The position numbers were made by a program, and so were the translations under genes. This document shows, in pieces, positions 14,806 through 21,876 of a stretch of DNA of 29,442 nt. The notes below the pieces were generated by a model. The model was given only the letters and a program-made list of their open reading frames with translations, had not been told where the DNA came from and did no database searches. Source of the DNA: JAKSCF01 sp028279945 (GTDB taxonomy: Bacteria; Bacillota; Clostridia; Peptostreptococcales; JAAYPU01); NCBI GenBank assembly GCA_028279945.1, contig JANQMT010000208.1, positions 1 through 29,442 on the forward strand, given 5' to 3'. Positions within the stretch are counted from its first letter, which is position 1; the number at the start of each line of letters is the position of its first letter.

Positions 14806-16035
14806 TTATTTTGCATCTGCCTTAAGTACGGCATTCAACATTACGCTTGCGCCTTTTGTACATTGCTCAACAGATGTAAACTCAGGCTCACAATGGCTAT
14901 GACCATCTTTTGAAGGAACGAAGATCATAGTCGTCGGTATCATGTCCGTTACGAATTGGGCATCATGTCCTGCTCCACTGTTAATGTACTGGTTGGAAAT
15001 TCCTAATTCATCAGCACTTTCTTTTACAAAACCTACTAATTCTTTATCAAAATAAACGGTGTCACGCGCCCAAGCTTTTTCAAAATCTACCTTACACTTA
15101 ACAACTTCCTTAGGCATATTCTTAATAACATTTACAACTTGTTCAATTACCTTAGGGTCTTCATGTCTTGAATCAATAGAGAAGTCAATAAAATCAGGAA
15201 TTACTGTATGCACACATGGATGACACTTGATTTCACCGGTGGTGTACACAAGATTAGGATCAAGCTTGTCTAGCTCGTCGTGTAGATAGTTAATAAGCTG
15301 AGCAGCTGCATAAAGCGCATCTTGTCTGTATTTCATAGGCGTAGTACCGGCATGGTCAGCTTGACCATAGGTTCTGATTCTGTAGTTAATCATACCAATT
15401 ACACAAGTTACAACACCGATATCATTATTAGCAGCTTCAAGAATTGGACCTTGTTCAATATGAAGCTCAAACATACACTCATAGTCATCTGGATTCAGTC
15501 TGTTTGATTCCGGTCCAACATAGCCGCTTGCCGCTAAAGCATCACCAAAAGTCTTTGTTTCGTCTAAAGCACTCTTTGAAGCAAGCATTGTTTCTTTGTC
15601 AAATTTTCCGCATACTACACCGGATGACATCATTGCAGGTGGATATAATGAACCTTCCTCATTTGTCCAGATCATAGCTGTCATTGGATGCTTGTGAGGA
15701 ATCTTTTGATCAACGATTGTTTCTAAAACTTCCATAGCCGTTATAACACCCAGGATGCCGTCATAGTTGCCTCCGTTGGTTACCGAGTCAACATGAGATC
15801 CCATAACGATTCTTTTAGCATTAGGGTCAGAACCAGGAATAGTCGCATACATATTTGCCATATCGTCAGTCGTTATTTCAGCGCCGATAGCCTTCATTCT
15901 CTTTGTAAATTCTTCTCTTGCCTGAGCCGCTTCCGGTGACAATGAATATCTGGTAATGCCACCATTTCCTGTGTCACCATACTTTGCAAAAGTGTTAATC
16001 TTGTCTTCCATTCGCTTTATATCGCAAACAAACAT
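14806..16035 (-). CDS. M20-family Zn-dependent amidohydrolase (N-carbamoyl-L-amino-acid hydrolase / allantoate amidohydrolase type)
   Basis: A 409-residue cytosolic binuclear metallohydrolase that cleaves carbamoyl or ureido C-N bonds (N-carbamoyl amino acids, beta-ureidopropionate, allantoate or ureidoglycolate). Motifs in order are GSHVDSVTNGG, GNYDGILGV, WTNEEGSLY (catalytic/metal Glu pair), ELHIEQGPILE, QADHAGTTPM (dimerisation-domain substrate contacts) and NSGAGHDAQFV. The start at 16035 follows AAGGAGG by nine bases. It appears monocistronic, ending at two hairpins. A sigma-54-like promoter lies 346 bases upstream and a four-codon leader ORF in between. The exact substrate cannot be chosen from sequence; the creatininase-like gene and class V aminotransferase in the same window are compatible with purine- or creatinine-derived ureides, but they are in separate operons. 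Confidence 0.92.
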   Translation of the reverse strand: MFVCDIKRMEDKINTFAKYGDTGNGGITRYSLSPEAAQAREEFTKRMKAIGAEITTDDMANMYATIPGSDPNAKRIVMGSHVDSVTNGGNYDGILGVITAMEVLETIVDQKIPHKHPMTAMIWTNEEGSLYPPAMMSSGVVCGKFDKETMLASKSALDETKTFGDALAASGYVGPESNRLNPDDYECMFELHIEQGPILEAANNDIGVVTCVIGMINYRIRTYGQADHAGTTPMKYRQDALYAAAQLINYLHDELDKLDPNLVYTTGEIKCHPCVHTVIPDFIDFSIDSRHEDPKVIEQVVNVIKNMPKEVVKCKVDFEKAWARDTVYFDKELVGFVKESADELGISNQYINSGAGHDAQFVTDMIPTTMIFVPSKDGHSHCEPEFTSVEQCTKGASVMLNAVLKADAK

Positions 16036-16064
16036 AATTTGTGCCTCCTTTTATAAAACTTTTT

Positions 16065-16079
16065 TTATAGAAACAGCAT
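16065..16079 (-). other. Four-codon leader ORF ahead of the hydrolase
   Basis: TTAGGAGGGG is followed by ATG, then codons for Leu, Phe and Leu and a TAA stop. It lies 30 bases before the hydrolase's start and closely parallels the MIFFN leader at 5666-5683. Confidence 0.3.
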
Positions 16080-16098
16080 GTGCCCCTCCTAATTTTGA

Positions 16099-16128
16099 GT
16101 TATAATTGGTTACAATTTTTTTTATAAC
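16099..16128. promoter_or_regulatory. Inverted repeat GTTATAA/TTATAAC in the hydrolase leader
   Basis: Perfect 7-base arms at 16099-16105 and 16122-16128 separated by 16 bases, in the leader between the sigma-54-like promoter and the hydrolase. It could be an operator or an RNA stem. A direct repeat GGTCAAC occurs further upstream at 16309-16325. I see no known riboswitch in this leader. Confidence 0.35.
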
Positions 16129-16380
16129 TTTTATAAAGGAAAGGGTACTATATACTATTTTCTTCTAAGAAACTTTTTTTCCTTTTTTTCGTGGATAACT
16201 TCTTCAGGTATTGTCCTATTTTTTATAATAATATCATTATACTTTTATGATCAATTTATTACAGGTTTTTACAACCAGCCTCTTTTTTGGATTGATACTT
16301 TTTATGATGGTCAACACGGGTCAACATTAAAAATTTTCTGTTTATTTTATGTATTCCTTTTACGCACAACCTAATATATA

Positions 16381-16397
16381 AGCAATATTCATACCAA
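16381..16397 (-). promoter_or_regulatory. Second candidate sigma-54 promoter (towards the M20 hydrolase)
   Basis: The minus strand reads TTGGTATGAATATTGCT. GG (16395-16394) and GC (16383-16382) are ten bases apart and the -12 half TTGCT is consensus. Transcription would start near 16370, leaving an untranslated leader of about 335 bases. No activator gene is adjacent; the only one in the window is at 5875-7902. Confidence 0.6.
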
Positions 16398-16454
16398 AAA
16401 AGTACAAGCCCTTTATCAACGGTTTTTAGGGTATTTGACTATTTTTATTATTTT

Positions 16455-16502
16455 CAAAAGAGTATCTAGTGATTCATTTTTAAATCAAATGATACTCTTT
16501 TG
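16455..16502. repeat. Long inverted repeat upstream of the second sigma-54-like promoter
   Basis: CAAAAGAGTATC (16455-16466) and GATACTCTTTTG (16491-16502) are perfect 12-base arms, with inner arms TGATT/AATCA. It lies 58-105 bases upstream of the -24 element. It could be an enhancer-binding site or a terminator; an A/T-rich tract follows on the minus strand. A smaller inverted repeat, GATTCAA/TTGAATC, is at 16577-16599. Confidence 0.55.
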
Positions 16503-16642
16503 TGTCTTCATAAGTCGCTTAATTTCAATATCAAGAGCATTAATTGAAGTTTTATTTTATAATAGATTTATTTATAGATTCAAGATTCATTATTGAATCA
16601 AGGCTTCGTATATAACGTTATTTCCATTAAAACCGTATCCCT

Positions 16643-16801
16643 TTATTTTTTCAACAATTCTTCTTGAACCATTAAAATATACTTATCTAACTCCTGGCTT
16701 ATTTCTATGACTTTTTCGCTATGTCCATTAACTTGGAACTCTTTATATAATTCTAATCGTAATTTAATTATTCTATCTTGAATACATTTTTCCTCCAACA
16801 T
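16643..16801 (-). CDS. Spo0E-like sporulation regulatory phosphatase (small, 52 residues)
   Basis: A short gene: ATG at 16801 behind AAAGGGG, stop TAA at 16643. The protein is MLEEKCIQDRIIKLRLELYK, then ...SEKVIEISQELDKYILMVQ and a short tail. The SQELD motif and the two predicted antiparallel helices are those of the Spo0E family, aspartyl-phosphate phosphatases that dephosphorylate Spo0A-P and delay sporulation. Length (52) is within the family's usual 45-85. It is divergent from an Xre-type repressor and has a consensus promoter whose spacer holds a palindrome. This is good evidence that the organism sporulates. The activity is inferred from the family. Confidence 0.88.
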   Translation of the reverse strand: MLEEKCIQDRIIKLRLELYKEFQVNGHSEKVIEISQELDKYILMVQEELLKK

Positions 16802-16861
16802 TTTTTCCCCTTTTGTACAAATATTTTTAACATACTTGGCTCATACTACAAATAATTAAAT

Positions 16862-16890
16862 ATTATACAACCTTTTGGTTGTAATATCAA
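16862..16890 (-). promoter_or_regulatory. Promoter of the Spo0E-like gene
   Basis: TTGATA (16890-16885) and consensus TATAAT (16867-16862) on the minus strand, exactly 17 bases apart. The spacer is occupied by the palindrome ACAACC-TTTT-GGTTGT. Confidence 0.82.
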
Positions 16891-16908
16891 CACATCCATT
16901 TGGTTGTA
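16866..16908. promoter_or_regulatory. Xre operator: TACAACC-TTTT-GGTTGTA palindrome plus a GGTTGTA half-site
   Basis: The full palindrome (16866-16883) lies between -35 and -10 of the Spo0E-like promoter. A third GGTTGTA (16902-16908) overlaps the -35 of the forward xre promoter (TTGGTT 16900-16905, TATACT 16923-16928, 17-base spacing). This arrangement fits repression of both genes by the Xre protein. Confidence 0.72.
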
Positions 16909-16953
16909 TGCAATCATTTATATATACTTATGCTTTTTTAAGGAGATATGTTT

Positions 16954-17166
16954 ATGAAAAATTATTCGGATATGATTAGGGAGCTGAGAGAAGATCGAGA
17001 TATGACTCAAACTAAGATTGCTAAAGTCTTAGGTACTTCACAGCAAATATATTCACGATATGAATTAGGTATCAGGGAGTTGCCTATTAAACATCTTATT
17101 AAATTGTGTCAATACTACAATGTAAGTGCTGATTATATCTTGGGTTTGAAGAAGTCTAAAAAATAA
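16954..17166 (+). CDS. Xre/Cro-CI-type HTH repressor (70 residues)
   Basis: A stand-alone helix-turn-helix protein. MKNYSDMIRELREDRDMTQT, then KIAKVLGTSQQIYSRYELGI and LPIKHLIKLCQYYNVSADYILGL, is a complete HTH_3 domain with no effector domain. The start at 16954 is chosen because AAGGAG is eight bases upstream; the ATG at 16948 would be too close. It is divergent from the Spo0E-like gene and its operator sites (GGTTGTA) lie in both promoters. It resembles small SinR-, Rap- or phage-style repressors. The most economical reading is a local switch setting Spo0E-like phosphatase levels. Confidence 0.92.
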   Translation: MKNYSDMIRELREDRDMTQTKIAKVLGTSQQIYSRYELGIRELPIKHLIKLCQYYNVSADYILGLKKSKK

Positions 17167-17203
17167 CTGTAAAAATATATATTGTTTCAACCCTTATGGT
17201 GCT

Positions 17204-17917
17204 TCACTTTCTCCTTCTAATACAAAATTTAAAAACATCATTTCTTAAATAGTCATAGGAATATAATACAGGGGTATTGTCTTCACTATAATGGAGCTGT
17301 TTGAATAATGCTACGCCCTTCTTATTATCACTGTCTAATTTTTTTGTATATTTATCATCTAAGCCAGCCACACAGAATTCAGAGTCTGCACATGTAATTT
17401 CTATGTCACAATTTATTTTTAAAAATCTAAATAAGGAACCGGAGAATTCATGTGTTTCAAATGCCTTTCCTACCAGATCATATGGCATGAAGTTAATTGA
17501 AAAAGAAATCGCTTCATCATCAGCTATTCTATATCTCTCAAGCTTAACAACTTTTGCTCCTTTTGATATTTTTAGTATCTCACACATATCTTCTTCACAA
17601 GGAATAAATTCTGTCTTTTCATGTCTTTCATCTTCTTTTAATCCTGCGCTTTTAATCATCTCTCCGATACTCTCAAGCTTTTGAATATTACTTTCAATAT
17701 TGGGTAAGGGTGGCACCACAAAAGTACCCGAACCGTGTTTGACATAAAGCTTGCCTTCTTTTTCTAGCTGCTTAACCACAGATCTATAGGTAACTCTACT
17801 CACATTAAAGTATTTTGCCATTTCTACCTCAGAAGGTAATTTTTCGTTGATTTTGAACTGGTTTTCTTCAAGCAATTTTTCTATTTCTTTTTTAATTAAA
17901 TGCATACTATTAGCCAT
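17204..17917 (-). CDS. GntR-family regulator, HutC subfamily (UTRA domain)
   Basis: A 237-residue repressor. Residues about 5-70 form the winged helix (NEKLPSEVEMAKYFNVSRVT, KHGSGTFV), and about 85-235 the UTRA ligand domain (LKISKGAKVVKLERYRIADDEAISFSI, then TPVLYSYDYLRND). GAGG precedes the ATG. It is the last gene of the ABC importer operon, 45 bases after the inositol-phosphatase-like gene. Tandem GTCTAGAC sites near the operon's start are the kind of palindrome UTRA regulators bind, so autoregulation of the entire operon is likely. The effector is probably a phosphorylated sugar or polyol made by the pathway. Confidence 0.9.
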   Translation of the reverse strand: MANSMHLIKKEIEKLLEENQFKINEKLPSEVEMAKYFNVSRVTYRSVVKQLEKEGKLYVKHGSGTFVVPPLPNIESNIQKLESIGEMIKSAGLKEDERHEKTEFIPCEEDMCEILKISKGAKVVKLERYRIADDEAISFSINFMPYDLVGKAFETHEFSGSLFRFLKINCDIEITCADSEFCVAGLDDKYTKKLDSDNKKGVALFKQLHYSEDNTPVLYSYDYLRNDVFKFCIRRRK

Positions 17918-17962
17918 TAGATACCTCTTTTATTAACTTATTGTATATTTTATTTTAAAATA

Positions 17963-18742
17963 TTAATCAGAGCATGGGGATAATAGACAATCTATCAATA
18001 ACCCATGGATATTAGAATTGCTGCAAACCATAAGCCTGTTGCTGCATTCGTCCAAATGCGTTATTTTCCCCTTTGCCTCTTCTAATATTAAAGCTCCTGC
18101 ACATATATCCCATTCATTTAAATTAAATTCCCAATACCCATCTAAAGCAGAAGCGGCTACTAAACATACATCCACAGCAGCACTACCGGTCCTTCTTATC
18201 CCTGAAATTTTATTTATAATTTTACTAAAATATTTAAGATTTATGTTTTCTTCCATCCTATTGTAGGTAAATCCTGTTGAGATCAAACTATCTTTTAAAT
18301 TGCTGGTTTTAGAAGCTGTTATTTTTTTTTCATTTAAATAAGCACCCTGACCTCTGATTGCTTTAAACTTCATATTCAATAAGGGGGCATAGACCATGCC
18401 CAATTGGGTAATCCCTTGATATTTTAAGGCAACTGATATGGAGAACATTGGAAATCCATGTATAAAATTGGTTGTACCATCCAAAGGGTCCATCACCCAC
18501 ATATAATCGCTATTATGACCATTGGTCCCACTTTCCTCACTTAATATAGAGTGGTCGGTATATTTATTGGTTATGAATTCAATGAGCATTTCTTCCGATT
18601 TTATATCTATATCCGTCACCAAATTGATATCACTATCTTTGGTTCTAATATTATAATCTTTATGATGCATGGCATCCACTTGAAATTGGGCTACCTTATC
18701 AATCCATTCATTGACATCCTTTAAAACATCCTCATACATCAT
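17963..18742 (-). CDS. Inositol monophosphatase-family phosphatase
   Basis: A 259-residue Mg2+-dependent phosphatase (IMPase/FBPase superfamily). Metal sites are visible in order: LVTDIDIKSEE, SILSEESG (Glu ligand), VMDPLDGTTNF (the DPxDGT signature) and LNEWDICAGALILEEAKG (WDxxAG signature). Family members act on inositol-1-phosphate, 3'-phosphoadenosine-5'-phosphate, fructose-1,6-bisphosphate and similar compounds. The ATG at 18742 is used; an upstream in-frame GTG at 18751 is too close to the AAGGG ribosome binding site. It nearly abuts the MBL gene's stop, so the two are translationally linked. With the upstream importer it may dephosphorylate an imported or released phospho-polyol. Confidence 0.92.
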   Translation of the reverse strand: MMYEDVLKDVNEWIDKVAQFQVDAMHHKDYNIRTKDSDINLVTDIDIKSEEMLIEFITNKYTDHSILSEESGTNGHNSDYMWVMDPLDGTTNFIHGFPMFSISVALKYQGITQLGMVYAPLLNMKFKAIRGQGAYLNEKKITASKTSNLKDSLISTGFTYNRMEENINLKYFSKIINKISGIRRTGSAAVDVCLVAASALDGYWEFNLNEWDICAGALILEEAKGKITHLDECSNRLMVCSNSNIHGLLIDCLLSPCSD

Positions 18743-18757
18743 CTTTATCACTTTCCC

Positions 18758-19684
18758 TTATTTTATTAATTGTATGTCCATTGTATCAATATTGATTCGA
18801 ATCATCTTATGATCTGTACCCTTTTCTTCTGTATAATATATTTCTGCTTCTGAGTTTTCCCTAACAACATCTTTTATTGCTTCATGGGGTAGATTATATG
18901 TTCCTTGAGCATCAGCGCTAACAATAAAATATTTTGGAAATACATGTCTTATAAAAGATGGGGAGATGTGCTTAATATCTCCATGATGTGGTGCTTGCAA
19001 TATATCAACCCCTCTGATCTCCATCGTATAATTATCCCAATACTCTAAGTCTGCATCAGACGTTATAAGTGCAACTTTCCTCTCACTTTTGCTAAGTAAA
19101 ACCGTTAATGAAGTACTGTTTAATGATCGATCAATCATATGTAATCTTTCCACTTCTCTTTCCATATGATGAATGTCTAAAAATGATAAATGCTTGACAA
19201 CTTCCTCTATTATAGTTTTTCTTGGGGTTAATATTTTAAAATTGAAATCGTTTATGATTAACTCATATGGATCATCAATAACTTCTAATGGAATACTTAA
19301 TGCTTCAAGCTTTTTTAAGATATCCTTATAGATTGAGACGGAAGATAAAAATGGGTTGTCATGACAACGCAAATAACCATTCATAATTTTTCTAGGCAAT
19401 ATCAAGTTGGTAATGACCTTGGAGATTTTTACTTTATCTATGATTTCATAAAACCCACCGATGTGATCTTCGTGAAAGTGTGTCAGTATTACCAAATCAA
19501 TCTTTTCAATACAATTATTTTTTAAATATTCTTTTATATTATATCTTTTATTATTGTTTTGGTATAGTTCATCTGAAAGATTACCGGAATCAATTAGGAT
19601 ATAGAAATATTTAGTGTCGTCTTCAATGCGAAGGAATGTTGCTTCTCCAAATCCTACATTTATAAAATCTATTAAACTATTAAT
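18758..19684 (-). CDS. MBL-fold hydrolase (ComEC-like/phosphodiesterase type) with non-canonical start
   Basis: About 308 residues. The metal motif VILTHFHEDHIGG (HxHxDH) lies near residue 68, and later conserved parts are ALITSDADLEYWDNY, DILQAPHHGDIKH and FIVSADAQGTYNLPH, as in ComEC C-terminal-type MBL proteins. A start at the in-frame TTG (19495) would cut off the first strands. The open frame instead continues upstream with INSLIDFINVGFGEATFLRI and YFYILIDSG, exactly the expected MBL N-terminus, and overlaps the permease's end. No ATG, GTG or TTG exists there. The best fit is ATT at 19684, six bases after GGGGTGA, or ATA at 19690. Either a rare start codon or a start lost by mutation is implied. 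The substrate is unknown. Confidence 0.8.
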   Translation of the reverse strand: MNSLIDFINVGFGEATFLRIEDDTKYFYILIDSGNLSDELYQNNNKRYNIKEYLKNNCIEKIDLVILTHFHEDHIGGFYEIIDKVKISKVITNLILPRKIMNGYLRCHDNPFLSSVSIYKDILKKLEALSIPLEVIDDPYELIINDFNFKILTPRKTIIEEVVKHLSFLDIHHMEREVERLHMIDRSLNSTSLTVLLSKSERKVALITSDADLEYWDNYTMEIRGVDILQAPHHGDIKHISPSFIRHVFPKYFIVSADAQGTYNLPHEAIKDVVRENSEAEIYYTEEKGTDHKMIRINIDTMDIQLIK

Positions 19685-20549
19685 TTTTATTCACCCCAAA
19701 CGCTTTTTTCAAATATACAGCTGAGAATAGAAGCACTAGGAATGCCATTATCAGTGATGCAGCTGCACCATACCCTACTTTCAAATTATAGACGCCATTG
19801 AGATAAATGTATTGTGTAATGGTTGTTGTTGAGTTTGCAGGACCACCTTTTGTCAATATATTGACTTTGTCAAATAATCTGAATGCATCAATTGTCCTTA
19901 GTAATATAACAAGAAATATCTCAGGCAAAATATTTGGCAAAGTAATATATATAAACTTTCCCAATGCATTTGCACCATCTATCTTAGCAGCCTCATATTG
20001 AGATTCCGGAACGGATTGTAAGGAAGCATAGATCAATAAAAACGCAAAGGGTGTCCATTGCCATATGTCTATCATTAAAATGGCATAAAATGCTGTTGAT
20101 ACATCTGACAGCCAATTGAAAGGCTGTATATTAAACAATGCCAATAATTGATTGATGATACCATCCTTATTACTAAGCATCATCTGCCATATTAAAGCTA
20201 CTGTGACAGGAGGCAAAAGTATCGGTAAAAGCAAAATAATCCTAAATATTTTAACCCCTTTACTAAAACTATTTAATAACAATGCCATTACCAATCCTAA
20301 AAAAGTCTCAATCACTACTACCAAAAGCATAAATTTAACTGTATTCATTACCGCTTTTCTAAACAATTCATCATTAAAAATATCAATATAATTATTAAGG
20401 CCAATAAAATTTTTAGGACCGCTGGCCAGATAATAATAATCCGTAAAGCTGTAATACAGTGTATATATTAATGGGAATAAAGTAAGACATCCTAAAACAA
20501 TAATGGTTGGAGCAGTCATCAAGTGTTGAAATTTTATTTTTTTAATCAT
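19680..20549 (-). CDS. ABC sugar/glycerol-phosphate-type permease (MalF/UgpA family)
   Basis: A 289-residue inner-membrane subunit with six predicted spans. The ATPase-docking EAA loop is visible as EAAKIDGANALGKFIYITLP. The N-terminus (LTLFPLIYTLYYSFTDYYY) and FNWLSDVSTAFYAILMIDIWQWTPFAFLL are typical of MalF/UgpA-type permeases. AGGAG precedes the ATG. It follows the binding-protein gene across a short gap containing a hairpin, and overlaps the MBL gene at its 3' end. With the MalG-type partner it forms the pore; the ATPase must come from elsewhere, since none is encoded here. Confidence 0.94.
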   Translation of the reverse strand: MIKKIKFQHLMTAPTIIVLGCLTLFPLIYTLYYSFTDYYYLASGPKNFIGLNNYIDIFNDELFRKAVMNTVKFMLLVVVIETFLGLVMALLLNSFSKGVKIFRIILLLPILLPPVTVALIWQMMLSNKDGIINQLLALFNIQPFNWLSDVSTAFYAILMIDIWQWTPFAFLLIYASLQSVPESQYEAAKIDGANALGKFIYITLPNILPEIFLVILLRTIDAFRLFDKVNILTKGGPANSTTTITQYIYLNGVYNLKVGYGAAASLIMAFLVLLFSAVYLKKAFGVNKN

Positions 20550-20575
20550 ATTTAACTCCTGTTATTAAGAAGTAT

Positions 20576-20607
20576 AGTAGAAACCCCAGGTTGTCAGGGT
20601 TTCTACT
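20576..20607. terminator. Intercistronic hairpin between binding-protein and permease genes
   Basis: Perfect 11-base arms (AGTAGAAACCC and GGGTTTCTACT) around a ten-base loop. On the operon's minus strand it has no following T-run, so it more likely stabilises the upstream mRNA, or attenuates partially, raising binding-protein levels over permease, as in other ABC operons. On the plus strand it is followed by six T. Confidence 0.7.
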
Positions 20608-20618
20608 GTTTTTTGTTG

Positions 20619-21848
20619 TTATTTCATAATCTTATTAATGGCCTCGTTGGCATCTGCTAACGCATCATCAATAGATTTAGTTCCTGAGATAGCAGCGGAT
20701 AGCTCAGCCCCTAAAGCGGTTTCCACTTGAGACCATTTTGGAGTTCTTGGTCTTGCTACAGAATTTTCTAAAGCTTCATATTGAGTTGAAAAGTGCCTAT
20801 ATTGCTTTCCTAGAGTGCTGTCCATGTAAACACTTTTTCTTGTAGGCACCCCACCATGCTCAACCATTTCCTTTTGAACATCACTGCTTGTGATATAGGC
20901 TAGAAATTTTCCTGCAAGCTCCTTATTTTCTGAGTTTGAGGTTACACCCATCATCCAGTTGCCAATCATACCTGTTGTCTCATCCTTTGAGTCATTTGCA
21001 GCTTTTGAAGGAATGGGTGCATATTCTGCATTTGCATCTTTTCCAGAGATATACCATGACGGCCACCCTAATGACATACCTGCTTTGCCTTCAGACACCG
21101 AACTAACAATATCTGATTTTTCATAATTTGCACCCACTGCTAATAAATTCATATACATTTCCAATGCATCTCTTCCAGCTTGAGAATCTACTGTCGCATT
21201 CCAATTATCGTCAAATACTTTACCTCCATAAGACCAAAATACAGGCAAGAAATCAGATACGATTGGGTTACCTTGCTGCCCGCGAACCACATAACCCACT
21301 TTACCATCCATTGCATTAATTTCTGTCGCTATAGACAGTACATCTTCCCAGCTTTGTGGTGCATCCAATCCTTTTTCTTGGAAACACGCCTTATTATAAA
21401 AGAATAGCTGAACATTTCCCGCGAAAGGTAATGCATACTGCTCACCTGTTTTGTATGGATACTTGCCTAAATTTAAAGAGGCTTTTACAAAATCATCATC
21501 TGCTTTTACATGGATGTCGGATAGCTTCGTAAATACATTGGCTTCACATAATTCCGGTATCCAAGGGTCATCAGCCATAATCAAGTCATAAGCACCGATC
21601 TTATTTTTTGCATCAAGAGAAATCTTTTGTTTTAAATCTGCACCTTCTAATCCTAAAATTTCAATTTTGACATTATGTTCCTGCTCAAATTCTGTTTTTA
21701 CTGCTTCCATTGCTTTAACATGGGACCCACCTCTTGCCGCGATGACGATACTCTTAGGTGATGTTGATGCTGCTTCCTCTCCTTGACAACCAGCCATAAC
21801 CGTTATCAATGCAGCAATTAACAATAAAATGGACACAAATCTTTTCAT
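20619..21848 (-). CDS. ABC transporter substrate-binding lipoprotein (family 1, MalE/UgpB-like)
   Basis: A 409-residue extracellular binding protein. MKRFVSILLLIAALITVMAG followed by Cys21 is a signal peptide with lipobox, so the mature protein is anchored to the outer face of the membrane. The mature part follows family 1: DLIMADDPWIPELCEANVFTKL, YALPFAGNVQLFFYNK, PQSWEDVLSIA, MSLGWPSWYISG and GGVPTRKSVY. The start at 21848 follows AAGGAGG; an upstream in-frame ATG at 21872 would spoil the signal peptide. Family members bind oligosaccharides, polyols or glycerophosphodiesters. The MBL hydrolase and IMPase in the same operon favour a phosphorylated or phosphodiester-containing ligand, by inference. 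Confidence 0.94.
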   Translation of the reverse strand: MKRFVSILLLIAALITVMAGCQGEEAASTSPKSIVIAARGGSHVKAMEAVKTEFEQEHNVKIEILGLEGADLKQKISLDAKNKIGAYDLIMADDPWIPELCEANVFTKLSDIHVKADDDFVKASLNLGKYPYKTGEQYALPFAGNVQLFFYNKACFQEKGLDAPQSWEDVLSIATEINAMDGKVGYVVRGQQGNPIVSDFLPVFWSYGGKVFDDNWNATVDSQAGRDALEMYMNLLAVGANYEKSDIVSSVSEGKAGMSLGWPSWYISGKDANAEYAPIPSKAANDSKDETTGMIGNWMMGVTSNSENKELAGKFLAYITSSDVQKEMVEHGGVPTRKSVYMDSTLGKQYRHFSTQYEALENSVARPRTPKWSQVETALGAELSAAISGTKSIDDALADANEAINKIMK

Positions 21849-21876
21849 TTTTTCCTCCTTAAGTTCATTCAATTTT

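Noticed and set aside
16036..16370. A purine or other riboswitch in the long hydrolase leader
   Set aside because: I compared it by eye with purine riboswitch core bases and saw no three-way junction; only small inverted and direct repeats are present.
18758..19495. MBL protein starting at TTG 19495
   Set aside because: The start lies within the metal-binding strand just before HxHxDH and omits the clearly homologous upstream segment that is open in frame.
20619..21872. Binding protein starting at ATG 21872
   Set aside because: It would place charged residues before the signal peptide and include the GGAGG site; ATG 21848 gives a normal lipoprotein signal.
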